Source: Schaedlerella sp.
GTDB taxonomy: Bacteria > Bacillota > Clostridia > Lachnospirales > Lachnospiraceae
DNA length: 30,659 nucleotides
Direction of reading: 5' to 3'
Assembly: GCA_020024595.1 (NCBI GenBank)
Contig: JAHHTO010000012.1
Location: 1 to 30,659, forward strand
Made by a program: the position numbers and the translations under genes. Positions 16,311 through 24,564 of this stretch are shown here, piece after piece. Numbering within the stretch: the first letter of the stretch is position 1; every line of letters starts with the position of its first letter. The notes below the pieces were generated by a model, which saw only the letters and a program-made list of their open reading frames with translations, did no database searches and was not told the origin of the DNA.

Positions 16311-16376
16311 ATTTTCGTGTACTCGTAGTTAAAACGTAAAGTAACAGATACATTTTTTAAAGGAGTTGAACAATCA

Positions 16377-17726
16377 TTGGATCCGAGTGACGCCATACAA
16401 ATTTTTATATTGATTATCTTGTTGATTTTATCCGGATTATTTTCTTCTGCTGAGACAGCATTGACTGCTGTCAACAAGATTAAGATTCGTTCTCTTGCAG
16501 ATGAAGGCAACAAACGTGCATCTGCCGTGCTAGATATTACCGAGCATCATACAAGTAAGATGCTGAGTGCGATTCTCATTGGAAACAATATCGTAAATAT
16601 TTACGCAACAGCACTGGCTACTACTCTCGCCTATAATTTTGGCGGCGCAATGGTCAGTATTGTAACTGCATGTATGACCATTGCAATTCTTGTATTTGGA
16701 GAGATTACTCCTAAGAATCTTGCTACGATCAGATCAACACAGCTGGCACTTGCATATATTCCGGTTTTAAAGGTATATATGAGACTTATGACGCCTCTCA
16801 TTTTCCTGATTAATATCATCTGCCGTGGAATACTCTTCATACTCCGCGTTGACCCAAACGACAGGAATAATGCGATGACCGAAGATGAACTTCGCACGAT
16901 CGTGGACGTAAGCCACGAAGACGGAGTCATTGAATCTAAAGAAAAAGAAATGATTTATAACGTGTTCGATTTGGGTGATGCCCGTGCAAAAGATGTCATG
17001 GTGCCCCGTGTACACGTTACATTTGCAGATATCAACAGTACCTACCAGGAACTGATCGATATATTTAAAGAAGATAAATTTACACGAATCCCTGTTTATG
17101 AAGAAACTACTGATAATGTTGTTGGAACTATCAACATGAAAGATCTGCTTTTATTTGATGACAGAGAACATTTTCAAATTCGTGATATTTTAAGAGAAGC
17201 CTATTTCACCTATGAATATAAAAATATTTCTGAACTTCTCGTAGAAATGCGCGACGCTTCACTCAATATCGCGATCGTACTGGACGAATATGGTGAAACA
17301 GCCGGAATTATCACATTGGAAGATATTCTGGAAGAAATCGTCGGAGAGATTCATGACGAGTACGATGAGAATGAAGAAGAACAGTTTGTGAAAGTAATCC
17401 ATAAAAATGAATATATTATCGAAGGTTCGATCAGTCTGGATGATTTAAATGACCGTTTGGAAGAAGATGGACGTGCTGATGTAAAATTCCAATCAGAAGA
17501 TTTTGATTCTCTTGGCGGCTTTATCATTGAGCATCTGGATCGACTTCCGGAGGTCGGTGACGAATGTACAACTGACAGTGGTATCCGTCTGGTTGTTGAA
17601 AAATTGGACAAGAACCGTGTTGAACTGGTACACGTATATCTCCCCGAAATATTAAAAGACGAGTCCTTTGATGATGATTCCAAGGATTTCTGGACTGAAA
17701 CAAAGGAACACAAAAGTGACTCTTAA
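16377..17726 (+). CDS. DUF21/CBS/CorC-domain membrane protein (hemolysin C family)
   Basis: The 449-residue protein has the CNNM/CorC-like layout. A DUF21 membrane domain with about four helices (roughly 5-165, including LSGLFSSAETALTAVN) is followed by paired CBS domains (about 205-330, from VMVPRVHV to ILEEIVGEI) and a CorC_HlyC domain (about 345-430). Relatives move Mg2+ or Co2+, probably by Na+-coupled export; hemolysis itself is doubtful. The start is TTG with AGGAG 11 bp before it, slightly long spacing; no better start lies in frame nearby. No U-run terminator follows before tRNA-Ser, so the two may share a transcript. Confidence 0.88.
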   Translation: MDPSDAIQIFILIILLILSGLFSSAETALTAVNKIKIRSLADEGNKRASAVLDITEHHTSKMLSAILIGNNIVNIYATALATTLAYNFGGAMVSIVTACMTIAILVFGEITPKNLATIRSTQLALAYIPVLKVYMRLMTPLIFLINIICRGILFILRVDPNDRNNAMTEDELRTIVDVSHEDGVIESKEKEMIYNVFDLGDARAKDVMVPRVHVTFADINSTYQELIDIFKEDKFTRIPVYEETTDNVVGTINMKDLLLFDDREHFQIRDILREAYFTYEYKNISELLVEMRDASLNIAIVLDEYGETAGIITLEDILEEIVGEIHDEYDENEEEQFVKVIHKNEYIIEGSISLDDLNDRLEEDGRADVKFQSEDFDSLGGFIIEHLDRLPEVGDECTTDSGIRLVVEKLDKNRVELVHVYLPEILKDESFDDDSKDFWTETKEHKSDS

Positions 17727-17769
17727 TGCAACTAATTCATCTATTCAGCTTATATTCTATATAATTAAA

Positions 17770-17797
17770 TATAGGGGGCGAATTTTTCGTCCCCGAA
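17770..17797 (+). other. Hairpin downstream of the CorC-family gene
   Basis: GGGGGCG pairs with CGTCCCC around a seven-base loop, with ATAT/ATAT able to pair outside it. No T-run follows, so termination is uncertain; it could serve as a processing or stability element. Confidence 0.4.
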
Positions 17798-17851
17798 TAT
17801 AAACAATCTGCTATCTGGATTTCATCAGATAAAATATACATTCATTATTAT

Positions 17852-17940
17852 GGAGACGTATCGAAGTGGCCATAACGAGAGCGACTCGAAATCGCTTTGC
17901 CGCCTGAAGCGGCACGTGGGTTCGAATCCCACCGTCTCCG
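17852..17940 (+). tRNA. tRNA-Ser (anticodon CGA)
   Basis: The 89-nt class II tRNA has acceptor GGAGACG/CGTCTCC, an anticodon stem AGCGA/TCGCT around CTCGAAA (anticodon CGA, reads UCG), the long variable arm GCCGC-CTGAA-GCGGC and a T-arm GTGGG/CCCAC. Discriminator is G and CCA is not encoded. Confidence 0.95.
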
Positions 17941-17945
17941 CTCAC

Positions 17946-17990
17946 AAAAGCCTCCTCAGTGTGAAGATAAATAACTGAGGAGGCTTTTTA
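17946..17990. terminator. Terminator of tRNA-Ser, also facing cutC
   Basis: A 15-bp perfect stem (AAAAGCCTCCTCAGT/ACTGAGGAGGCTTTT) ends in a T-run on the plus strand. On the minus strand it ends in TTTTG, so it can also stop transcription from cutC. Confidence 0.87.
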
Positions 17991-18033
17991 TATTTATTGG
18001 AATATTAGGCTAACCAATCGTACCTTACACATC

Positions 18034-18786
18034 TCACTTCTCTATCGCTCGTTCCAGTACTTCCACTGCTCTTCGGATACTCTCTACTTTGGTCTGCCAG
18101 ATTTCATATTCACTGAAACCCGGAAGTCCCATGCTCACACCTTCTTTTCTAAATTTCATCCGACTATCCAGTATCTCTTTTCCTGACATATGATAAGAAG
18201 CCGTTCCTGTGTATGGGATTAGTTTTTCAATGACTTCCGGCGAAATGCCCGCCCCTGCAAGAATTTCTATTCTTCCTGCACTTTGTGTAACAAGCTCTTT
18301 GATCAAATCTCGACCTTCCCATGCCGAATTCTTCTGCCCGCTTGTCAATATTGTCTTAATTCCCAGAGAAACAGCCTGTTCAAGTACTTCCTGCGGATTT
18401 CTGCAGACATCAAACGCTCGATGCAATGCCACATCTGTATCTCCTGCAATTTCAATCAATTCCTTCATCCGCTTTATATCCAGTGTTCCATCTGTTTTCA
18501 GAATCCCTGTAACGATTCCATCCACTCCCAGATCCCGATACATTGCAACATCTTCTTTCATCATTTCAAACTCATATTCATCATAACAGAAATCACCAAA
18601 TCTCGGACGTAACAACACCCTTATCTGCAGATCTGTATTTTTTCTCACCTGCCGAAACAACGATGCACCCGGAGAAGTTCCTCCGATAATCAGATTCGCG
18701 CATAACTCTACTCTCTGCGCCCCCCCTTTTTCAGCCTCAATTGCAGACTGCACACTATCAACACACGCTTCTAAAACATATCTCAT
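18034..18786 (-). CDS. cutC: CutC-family TIM-barrel protein
   Basis: The 250-residue protein matches CutC throughout: LEACVDSVQSA at the start, RVELCANLIIGGTSPG, VLLRPRFGDFCY, HRAFDV, and ILTSGQK near residue 150. The family was linked to copper tolerance in E. coli, but that assignment has been questioned and its biochemical role is unsettled; the fold is a TIM barrel. The second ATG is used because GGGG lies 8 bp before it. The gene is read in the same direction as the upstream PTS operon but is separated from it by a terminator and a weak promoter, so it is probably a single-gene unit. Confidence 0.9.
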   Translation of the reverse strand: MRYVLEACVDSVQSAIEAEKGGAQRVELCANLIIGGTSPGASLFRQVRKNTDLQIRVLLRPRFGDFCYDEYEFEMMKEDVAMYRDLGVDGIVTGILKTDGTLDIKRMKELIEIAGDTDVALHRAFDVCRNPQEVLEQAVSLGIKTILTSGQKNSAWEGRDLIKELVTQSAGRIEILAGAGISPEVIEKLIPYTGTASYHMSGKEILDSRMKFRKEGVSMGLPGFSEYEIWQTKVESIRRAVEVLERAIEK

Positions 18787-18826
18787 TTCCATTACCCCTT
18801 TCTCTTATCTCATCGAATACAATCTT

Positions 18827-18855
18827 AATATAATACATCTCTTTCAATTAAACAA
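18827..18855 (-). promoter_or_regulatory. Possible promoter of cutC
   Basis: On the minus strand TTGTTT (18850-18855) and TATATT (18827-18832) are 17 bp apart; the -35 is weak. Confidence 0.4.
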
Positions 18856-18907
18856 CCGTAATATATTCTCTCACTCCCAGATATCTCTGTACAAAATCCT
18901 CTTATTC

Positions 18908-18931
18908 AAAAAGCCCGCAACACTGCGGGCT
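18908..18931 (-). terminator. Terminator of the licT-EIIA-EIICB operon
   Basis: AGCCCGCA/TGCGGGCT with a four-base loop is followed on the minus strand by five T. It lies 32 bp after the EIICB stop. Confidence 0.87.
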
Positions 18932-18963
18932 CTCCGAAAAAGGGATTAAATAATTCATCATTA

Positions 18964-20430
18964 TTATTTACAAAGTTTTTTAAACTCATCAGCAACGAAC
19001 TGAACTTTCGTTCCGATGATAACCTGTACAGAAGTCTTTCCAGGTCTGATTACACCTGCAACACCTGCAGATTTAATTTTCTTTTCATCAACTGCTGTAT
19101 AGTCCTTGATTTCAAGACGGAGTCTTGTAATACAGTTATCAATACTTGCCACATTTTCTTTTCCGCCAACACCTTCAAGAATAATCTTTGCAACTGTTGT
19201 GAAATCATCATTTGCAAGCTGTACTTTTGTTTCATCTTCGTTATCGTCTTCTCTACCAGGTGTCTTCAGATCGAATTTTGTAATTGCGAAGCGGAATACC
19301 ACGTAGAATACAAGGAACGCTGCAATACCAAGCGGAATGATCAGCCATGTCTTAGCTGCAGCCGGCAAAGATGCGGAGAACAGAAGGTCTGTTCCACCTG
19401 CTGAGAAAGAAAATCCTGCGCGGAAGCCAAGAGAAACTGTAATAAATGTGAAGATACCATATAACAAAGCATAAATTACGTACAATACCGGAGCAAGGAA
19501 CATGAAACCAAACTCGAACGGTTCCGTAACACCACAGATGAATGCACAAAGAGCTGCAGAAGCTACAAGACCAATAGCAACTTTCTTTTTGCCTTCTTTT
19601 GCAGTGTGAACCATAGCTAATGCTGCACCAGGAATACCAAACATCATACACGGGAAGAATCCAGACATGTACATACCAAGGCTCCAAGATACATCAGCAG
19701 AAGTCTCACCTGCCCAGAAATGAGTCAGGTCACCAAGTCCGATGGTATCAAACCAGAATACATTGTTCAATGCATGATGCAGACCTGTCGGAATTAACAA
19801 ACGGTTCAAGAATGCATAGATACCTGCACCAACCGCATCCAGACTTACAATTCCTTTACCAACTGCAATCAATGCACCAAATACGATTGGCCATACGAAC
19901 AGCAGAACTGCAGAAACAAGAATAGATACAACACCTGCAACAATTGCTACACAACGCTTACCACTAAAGAATGACAGCCAATCCGGCAACTTTGTACTCT
20001 TAAATCTGTTGTAGCACATAGAACCGATAATACCTGCAATGATACCGATAAACGGGTTTGCGATCTTGTCAAATGCTAATGTTTTGTCAACATTCTCAGC
20101 AATAGACGGCATCAGAGTCGTCACAACACCTGTTGACAGCAATGTGGTCATCATCAGCCAGGATGCCAGTGCAGCAACTCCTGCTGTACCATCATTCTCA
20201 TCCGCCATACCAACACCAACACCGATTGCAAACAGAAGTGCCATGTTATCAATCAGGGCTCCACCTGCTTTTACCAGGAACAATCCCAACTTCGGAACAA
20301 AACCAACGATATCTCCACCCTGCATAGTAGCCGGACAAAGCAAATAACCAATTCCCATCAGAATACCACAAATCGGAAGTACCGCTACTGGTAGCATCAG
20401 GGCTTTACCCAATTTCTGTAAAAACTTCAT
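18964..20430 (-). CDS. nagE: PTS EIICB component, N-acetylglucosamine type
   Basis: The 488-residue membrane protein imports and phosphorylates sugar. The IIC domain (about 1-385) contains LNRLLIPTGLHHALNN, VTEPFEFGFMFLAP and AGFSFSAGGTD. It ends in KFDLKTPGRED, close to the matching parts of E. coli NagE, which favours GlcNAc over glucose. The C-terminal IIB domain (about 405-488) carries the phosphorylated cysteine in NCITRLRLE. EIIA is a separate gene 121 bp upstream, unlike E. coli NagE, where it is fused. Glucosamine-6-P deaminase lies just upstream, which agrees with amino-sugar use. The start follows AAGGAGG. Glucose-type specificity remains possible. Confidence 0.87.
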   Translation of the reverse strand: MKFLQKLGKALMLPVAVLPICGILMGIGYLLCPATMQGGDIVGFVPKLGLFLVKAGGALIDNMALLFAIGVGVGMADENDGTAGVAALASWLMMTTLLSTGVVTTLMPSIAENVDKTLAFDKIANPFIGIIAGIIGSMCYNRFKSTKLPDWLSFFSGKRCVAIVAGVVSILVSAVLLFVWPIVFGALIAVGKGIVSLDAVGAGIYAFLNRLLIPTGLHHALNNVFWFDTIGLGDLTHFWAGETSADVSWSLGMYMSGFFPCMMFGIPGAALAMVHTAKEGKKKVAIGLVASAALCAFICGVTEPFEFGFMFLAPVLYVIYALLYGIFTFITVSLGFRAGFSFSAGGTDLLFSASLPAAAKTWLIIPLGIAAFLVFYVVFRFAITKFDLKTPGREDDNEDETKVQLANDDFTTVAKIILEGVGGKENVASIDNCITRLRLEIKDYTAVDEKKIKSAGVAGVIRPGKTSVQVIIGTKVQFVADEFKKLCK

Positions 20431-20551
20431 AATGAACCTCCTTCTTAAACTCTCATTGTTTATTTGTTAATCCCTTTGTTTATTTTATCCGGCTTACTGC
20501 CGGTTAAAATACTACATCATTTGTAGCTATCTTCAACTGCTCTCACCTATT

Positions 20552-21040
20552 TTACCGCTGCAGCTGAATCCGAATCACATCTTCTCCCGGAACTACATCC
20601 TTTCCGGATAATCCTTCTACCAGCTCATACTCATCTGTATTACAGATCAAAACCGGAGTAATGATATCATAGCCGGCTTCTTTCACCTTATCCAAATCAA
20701 CTTCCAGAAGCAAATCTCCCTTTTTCACGGTATCTCCTGCCTGTACATAACCAACAAAGCCTTCCCCATTCATCTTCACGGTATCAAGACCTACATGAAT
20801 TAGAATCTCTGCTCCACAGTCCACAGTCATACTCACCGCATGAAGTGTATCGAATACCATACCAATCTCACCATCAGCCGGCGCATAAATCTTCCCCTCT
20901 GAAGGGATCACCGCAACTCCCTGTCCGAGCATTCCTTCACTAAAGGTCGGATCATTTACTTCTGTAAGCGGAACTGACTTTCCTTTTACAGGTGACCCTA
21001 GCATAATTTCTGTCTGTTTCTTCTTTAAAAATCCAAACAT
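20552..21040 (-). CDS. PTS EIIA component, glucose/GlcNAc (Crr) family
   Basis: The 162-residue cytoplasmic protein takes phosphate from HPr and passes it to the IIB domain of the transporter encoded next. The active-site signature EILIHVGLDTVKMNG gives the phosphorylated histidine as H82, with the partner histidine H67 in FDTLHAVSM. Length and motifs are standard. AGGAGG lies just before the start, 11 bp after the antiterminator gene. The 121-bp gap to EIICB holds a small stem (CCGGC/GCCGG) without a good T-run, which might tune the subunit ratio. Confidence 0.93.
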   Translation of the reverse strand: MFGFLKKKQTEIMLGSPVKGKSVPLTEVNDPTFSEGMLGQGVAVIPSEGKIYAPADGEIGMVFDTLHAVSMTVDCGAEILIHVGLDTVKMNGEGFVGYVQAGDTVKKGDLLLEVDLDKVKEAGYDIITPVLICNTDEYELVEGLSGKDVVPGEDVIRIQLQR

Positions 21041-21051
21041 TTCTTTTCCTC

Positions 21052-21897
21052 CTATTCATCAGCATCTTCCGCCATCGTGACTCTTCGGATATGAATGGCA
21101 AGATACATCATTTCTTCTCCGGAGATCTTACTTCCGGTTTCTCTTTCTATGTATTCTGCAATCTTTTTGCTGCAAACATATTCCTTTTTATACTTCCTCT
21201 GGACCATAGCTGCAAGCTCTTCTTCTTCGTCCGAAAGAAGTTCTTTTCTGTACACCCGCTGAAGCAAGAACTTTACATGTGTCACAAATCTCTCATAGTG
21301 CAGAGAGTCCTCATCGAACTCGATTCCTAACTCTTTTTTTGTAATCTCTAAAATTACCTGCATCAGATTCGGAAAATTCAGAGCATCTCGTATATCTGTG
21401 CCATATTCCGCATTCACAAAATGCAAGGCAATAAATCCTGCTTCATCTTCCGTAAGATTCACATCAAGTCTCTTTTCAATCAACTCGATCGCATGCTGCC
21501 CGAGTCGGTATTCCTGCGTATAAAATCTCTTAATCTCCCACAGAAGCGCATTCTCTGGATGAATATTCATCTTCAGACGTTCAATCGCAAAATTAATGTG
21601 ATCTGTCAGCGTAACATAAATACTCTGATTCAGTCTCAATTTCAATTCACTTTCCGCATAAGAAATGATATCATTTGAAATTCGGACATGTTCCAAAGGC
21701 ATATTTGCCAGTAACTCTTTAAATTGTTCTGCGAGTGTCTGGCTCTTAATCCGAAAAATCTTTTCAATCTGCGCTTCCCGAATCTCACTTCCGGCTTTCA
21801 TTCCAAAACCTATGCCCCGCCCCATTACGACAACTTCCGCGCCTGTATGATCAAAAGCCGAAACAATATTATTATTGATTATTTTTTCAATTACCAT
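21052..21897 (-). CDS. LicT/BglG-family transcription antiterminator
   Basis: The 281-residue regulator has the N-terminal RNA-binding CAT domain (1-55; IEKIINNNIV and GRGIGFG are typical) followed by two PTS regulation domains. The four regulatory histidines sit at H100, H159, H207 and H269, the positions I recall for B. subtilis LicT. EII phosphorylation of PRD1 and HPr phosphorylation of PRD2 should toggle dimerisation. It is the first gene of the PTS operon, and its own leader contains a complete RAT overlapping a terminator, so it should antiterminate its own transcript when sugar is present. The ribosome-binding site (GAGGG) is unusually far, about 13 bp, from the ATG. Confidence 0.93.
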   Translation of the reverse strand: MVIEKIINNNIVSAFDHTGAEVVVMGRGIGFGMKAGSEIREAQIEKIFRIKSQTLAEQFKELLANMPLEHVRISNDIISYAESELKLRLNQSIYVTLTDHINFAIERLKMNIHPENALLWEIKRFYTQEYRLGQHAIELIEKRLDVNLTEDEAGFIALHFVNAEYGTDIRDALNFPNLMQVILEITKKELGIEFDEDSLHYERFVTHVKFLLQRVYRKELLSDEEEELAAMVQRKYKKEYVCSKKIAEYIERETGSKISGEEMMYLAIHIRRVTMAEDADE

Positions 21898-21933
21898 AAA
21901 TATCTTGGTTCCCTCTCACCAGGCGACAGACCC

Positions 21934-21992
21934 AAAAACAAAAAACCAGTATTTATAAGCGCGGACGTACCTTGCTTATAAAAACTGGTTTT
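21934..21992 (-). terminator. Conditional terminator in the licT leader
   Basis: Arms at 21942-21960 and 21974-21992 pair over 19 bp with one mismatch. On the minus strand the stem ends in TTTTTTGTTTTT. Its 5' arm shares six bases with the RAT, so the two structures exclude each other. Confidence 0.9.
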
Positions 21993-22014
21993 GCCTGCCG
22001 TGCAGTAACAATCC
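21987..22014 (-). promoter_or_regulatory. Ribonucleic antiterminator (RAT) for the LicT-type protein
   Basis: The minus-strand RNA reads GGATTGTTACTGC, two loop bases, then GGCAGGCAAAACC. This is essentially the LicT/SacY RAT consensus. Binding of the CAT domain would stabilise it and block the terminator arm it overlaps. Confidence 0.92.
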
Positions 22015-22035
22015 ACGTTTTCAATTACTGCACTA

Positions 22036-22064
22036 ACTATAACAAATTCCACAACATAAGTAAA
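22036..22064 (-). promoter_or_regulatory. Predicted promoter of the PTS operon
   Basis: On the minus strand TTTACT (22059-22064) and TATAGT (22036-22041) are 17 bp apart, placing the start about 15 nt before the RAT. Confidence 0.7.
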
Positions 22065-22133
22065 CCGTAGAATTTATTTTTTTGTAATATTGTTTATAAT
22101 TTCTTTATAACTTCATTCTATTACAACTTTCCA

Positions 22134-22285
22134 TTACTGTCTGTTTCCATCTACAAAAACTGCCTTTACATTCATCTCCTTATCCAGAAGAACTAAGTCC
22201 GCAGCTTTTCCTGTCGTAATGCTTCCGCATCTCTCGCTTATCATATCCTACGTCGCAATACGCAGGCTGATTTTCCACCTGTGTT
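22134..22285 (-). pseudogene. nagA: nagA relic: C-terminal end of N-acetylglucosamine-6-phosphate deacetylase
   Basis: Directly after nagB, the minus strand encodes an open end (22134-22244) reading CGSITTGKAADLVLLDKEMN then VKAVFVDGNRQ and stop. This is the conserved C-terminus of NagA, which removes acetate from GlcNAc-6-P. The bases just before it continue the homology in another frame (N.PA...VGYDKR, compare NPAKNVGIYDKRG), showing a frameshift near 22240. Everything upstream, about 85 percent of a normal 380-residue NagA with its metal-binding histidines, is missing. It lies in the place and orientation where nagA follows nagB in related operons, so decay after an internal deletion is the likely history. 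It is too short to function. Confidence 0.8.
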
Positions 22286-22315
22286 CTATAATCCGGAAAC
22301 CTTTTCACTTTCACT

Positions 22316-23047
22316 CTATTTTGGAAGCTTAGAAGCTGCCGCTTCATCAACAACAACAGTCACATCCGGATGGAACTGAAGAATAGATGCAGGAACTTCT
22401 GGTGTTACATCCCCATAAAATGCCTTTGCTACGATATCTGCCTTATCTTCACCGCTGACAACAATCAAAATCTTCTTTGCTTTCATAATTGTTCCGATTC
22501 CCATTGTGTATGCTTGCTTCGGCACATCATCTGCAGAAGCAAAGAATCTCTTATTTGCCTCAATCGTACTCTCTGTTAAATCCACACAATGAGTCACCTT
22601 ATCAAATGCTGATGCCGGCTCGTTAAATCCGATATGTCCATTATGTCCAAGACCAAGAAGCTGTAAATCTACTCCACCATAAGAAGCAATCAATTCTTCG
22701 TAGCGTTTGCATTCTTTTTCTGCATCTGCTTCTGTCCCATCCGGTACATTTGTATGCGCCGGATCAATATTTACGCGGTCAAACAGATGCTCGTGCATAA
22801 AGTAGTAATAACTCTGATCGTGAGAATGATCCAATCCGCGGTACTCATCCAAATTTACCGAGGATACTTGTGAGAAATCCAAATCTCCCTTTTCATACCA
22901 CTCTACAAGCTGATCATATGTACCAATCGGTGAAGAACCGGTCGCCAACCCCAATACACAATTTGGTTTTGTAATAATCTGAGCAGAAATGATATTCGCT
23001 GCCTTTCTACTCATGTCTTTGTAATCCTTCGCTACGATAATTCTCAT
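22316..23047 (-). CDS. nagB: Glucosamine-6-phosphate deaminase
   Basis: The 243-residue protein converts glucosamine-6-P to fructose-6-P and ammonia, linking amino-sugar uptake to glycolysis. Signature segments are LGLATGSSPIGTY (substrate phosphate loop, 32-44), VNLDEYRGL with catalytic D67, and LGLGHNGHIGFNEP with H138 and E143. The length fits the short Gram-positive form without the C-terminal allosteric extension of E. coli NagB. AGGAGGT lies 7 bp before the start. It has its own promoter with a palindrome over the -35, and a broken nagA follows it. Confidence 0.96.
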   Translation of the reverse strand: MRIIVAKDYKDMSRKAANIISAQIITKPNCVLGLATGSSPIGTYDQLVEWYEKGDLDFSQVSSVNLDEYRGLDHSHDQSYYYFMHEHLFDRVNIDPAHTNVPDGTEADAEKECKRYEELIASYGGVDLQLLGLGHNGHIGFNEPASAFDKVTHCVDLTESTIEANKRFFASADDVPKQAYTMGIGTIMKAKKILIVVSGEDKADIVAKAFYGDVTPEVPASILQFHPDVTVVVDEAAASKLPK

Positions 23048-23083
23048 CTTTCCTACCTCCTAAAATTATTGTTTATATATATA

Positions 23084-23113
23084 AGAATACCGTTCCATTT
23101 GACAAATTGTCAA
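23084..23113 (-). promoter_or_regulatory. Predicted nagB promoter with overlapping 15-bp palindrome
   Basis: On the minus strand TTGACA (23108-23113) is 18 bp from TATTCT (23084-23089). The -35 is half of a perfect palindrome, TTGACAAATTGTCAA (23099-23113), a candidate operator. It does not resemble the NagR/YvoA site I know, so the regulator is unknown. Confidence 0.6.
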
Positions 23114-23132
23114 GACAGAAAACTTGTTTATC

Positions 23133-23567
23133 TTACCTTGCAGTAATGCTGATTTCTATCCGACAATCTGAAAATGGATTTTGGTTTACCTCCAAGCTAT
23201 AGTCAATTTCGATACAGATTCTTTTTTCTCCAATGGTTATGAGGTTCCTTCTTGTCTCCATTGCCACCTGCATCTGTCCGTAAGGAGTCTGGTAACAAGT
23301 CTGGGTTTTTTTTCCCGTTTCAAATATCATATGTGCCGTCAGTATCCCTCTCTTACGAATTTCCACACGTTTGTCTTCACATATTTTGATTTGATTTTTT
23401 GTAACTCTTCCGTCTTCATCTATTTCTTCATATAAAATGTAATGTTTTCCAGCTTTGAAATAGTAAAACCCCGGAACAATCACCTCAATCGTTTCGTTTT
23501 CTTTCCCAGCATCCGCATCTGTTTCCAAATGCAAACCTGAAATATGGACCAGTACATCTTTTGTCAT
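23133..23567 (-). CDS. DUF1934 (YwiB-like) beta-barrel protein
   Basis: The 144-residue protein matches the DUF1934 family, small calycin-like beta-barrels of unknown function. Seen are an N-terminal VLVHISGLH strand, alternating hydrophobic strands throughout, GKHYILYEE, and the closing LEVNQNPFSDCRIEISI. No signal peptide is present, so it is cytoplasmic. It begins only 5 bp after the murI stop with a poor ribosome-binding site, suggesting coupled translation with murI. Family members often lie next to wall or nucleotide genes, but no role is established. Confidence 0.8.
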   Translation of the reverse strand: MTKDVLVHISGLHLETDADAGKENETIEVIVPGFYYFKAGKHYILYEEIDEDGRVTKNQIKICEDKRVEIRKRGILTAHMIFETGKKTQTCYQTPYGQMQVAMETRRNLITIGEKRICIEIDYSLEVNQNPFSDCRIEISITAR

Positions 23568-23572
23568 AATTT

Positions 23573-24394
23573 CTAATATTCCTCAATATTTACTACATTG
23601 GTTTCTGGCACATCAAACGGCACAACCGTATTGGCGAACCGGCGGAATTTCTCTGCCGCATCACTCACAAAAAACTGATATTGACTGACCTCTTCCCCTG
23701 TTCCATCATTTACCATATCCTTCTCTTTTAAAAGATTACGCAAATTCATTGCCGTCTCATACGCCGGATTCACAATCTGGATCTGCTCCCCCATATAGGT
23801 GCGGATCTTTGACCGTAGCAACGGATAGTGTGTACATCCCAGAATCATTGTATCAATATCTGTCTTTTTCATAGAATCCAAATAAAAATCTATGATTTCC
23901 TGTGTTACATGATGCTCTTTGAATCCTTCTTCTATCAACGGCACAAACAGCGGACATGCCTTTTCCAACACCTGAATTTCTGAATTCATACGTTGGATAA
24001 CTTTTGTATACATCCCACTTTGCACAGTTGCTTCTGTTCCAACTACTCCGACTTTTCCATTTACAGTAGCCTCCACTGCTGCTTTTGCACCTGGAACAAC
24101 CACCCCCAGAATCGGAACTTCAAACTCATCTCTTACTGACTCCAGGGCAAGCGCACTCGCTGTATTACAGGCGATCACGATTGCCTTAACCTGCTTTGTC
24201 TGTAAAAAACGAATAATCTGTTCTGAAAAACGAATAATCGTATTCTGAGATTTGCTTCCGTATGGAACCCGGGCAGTATCTCCAAAATACACGATGTTCT
24301 CATTTGGCAGCTGCCGAATGATCTCTCGTACCACCGTCAATCCGCCGACTCCTGAGTCAAACACCCCAATCGGAGCATTTTTCTTACATTCCAT
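23573..24394 (-). CDS. murI: Glutamate racemase
   Basis: MurI interconverts L- and D-glutamate, supplying the D-Glu of peptidoglycan. The 274-residue protein has the N-terminal IGVFDSGVGGLTVVREI with catalytic-type D13, and the two catalytic cysteines C76 (VIACNTAS) and C187 (LGCTHYPLL). Length is standard (about 265). The frame is open for 32 more codons upstream, but that stretch runs into a hairpin and is unlike the family, so the inner ATG is preferred; its site (AAAGGA at 10 bp) is modest. It follows pfkA by 170 bp and precedes the DUF1934 gene by 5 bp. Confidence 0.94.
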   Translation of the reverse strand: MECKKNAPIGVFDSGVGGLTVVREIIRQLPNENIVYFGDTARVPYGSKSQNTIIRFSEQIIRFLQTKQVKAIVIACNTASALALESVRDEFEVPILGVVVPGAKAAVEATVNGKVGVVGTEATVQSGMYTKVIQRMNSEIQVLEKACPLFVPLIEEGFKEHHVTQEIIDFYLDSMKKTDIDTMILGCTHYPLLRSKIRTYMGEQIQIVNPAYETAMNLRNLLKEKDMVNDGTGEEVSQYQFFVSDAAEKFRRFANTVVPFDVPETNVVNIEEY

Positions 24395-24455
24395 ACTTAC
24401 AGTTTCCTTTCCATAGAATTTCTTGATTGCAGACAGAACACGGCTCCATGCGCAT

Positions 24456-24483
24456 ATAAGCGTCTGTAAAAACAGACGCTTAT
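24456..24483. other. Hairpin between pfkA and murI
   Basis: ATAAGCGTCTGT/ACAGACGCTTAT forms a perfect 12-bp stem with loop AAAA. Neither strand shows a T-run after it, so it is more likely a weak attenuator or RNA-stability element than a full terminator. Confidence 0.6.
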
Positions 24484-24564
24484 CTCTCATACCTCATTTA
24501 CATTTAAAACACTTCCGGGTCTGCACTCTTTTGTATATTCCTGATCCCTCACACCCACTGTGTA

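Noticed and set aside
22190..22310. Short frame after nagB beginning GTG and encoding about 44 residues
   Set aside because: Its sequence is best explained as out-of-frame nagA remains; it has no ribosome-binding site of its own.
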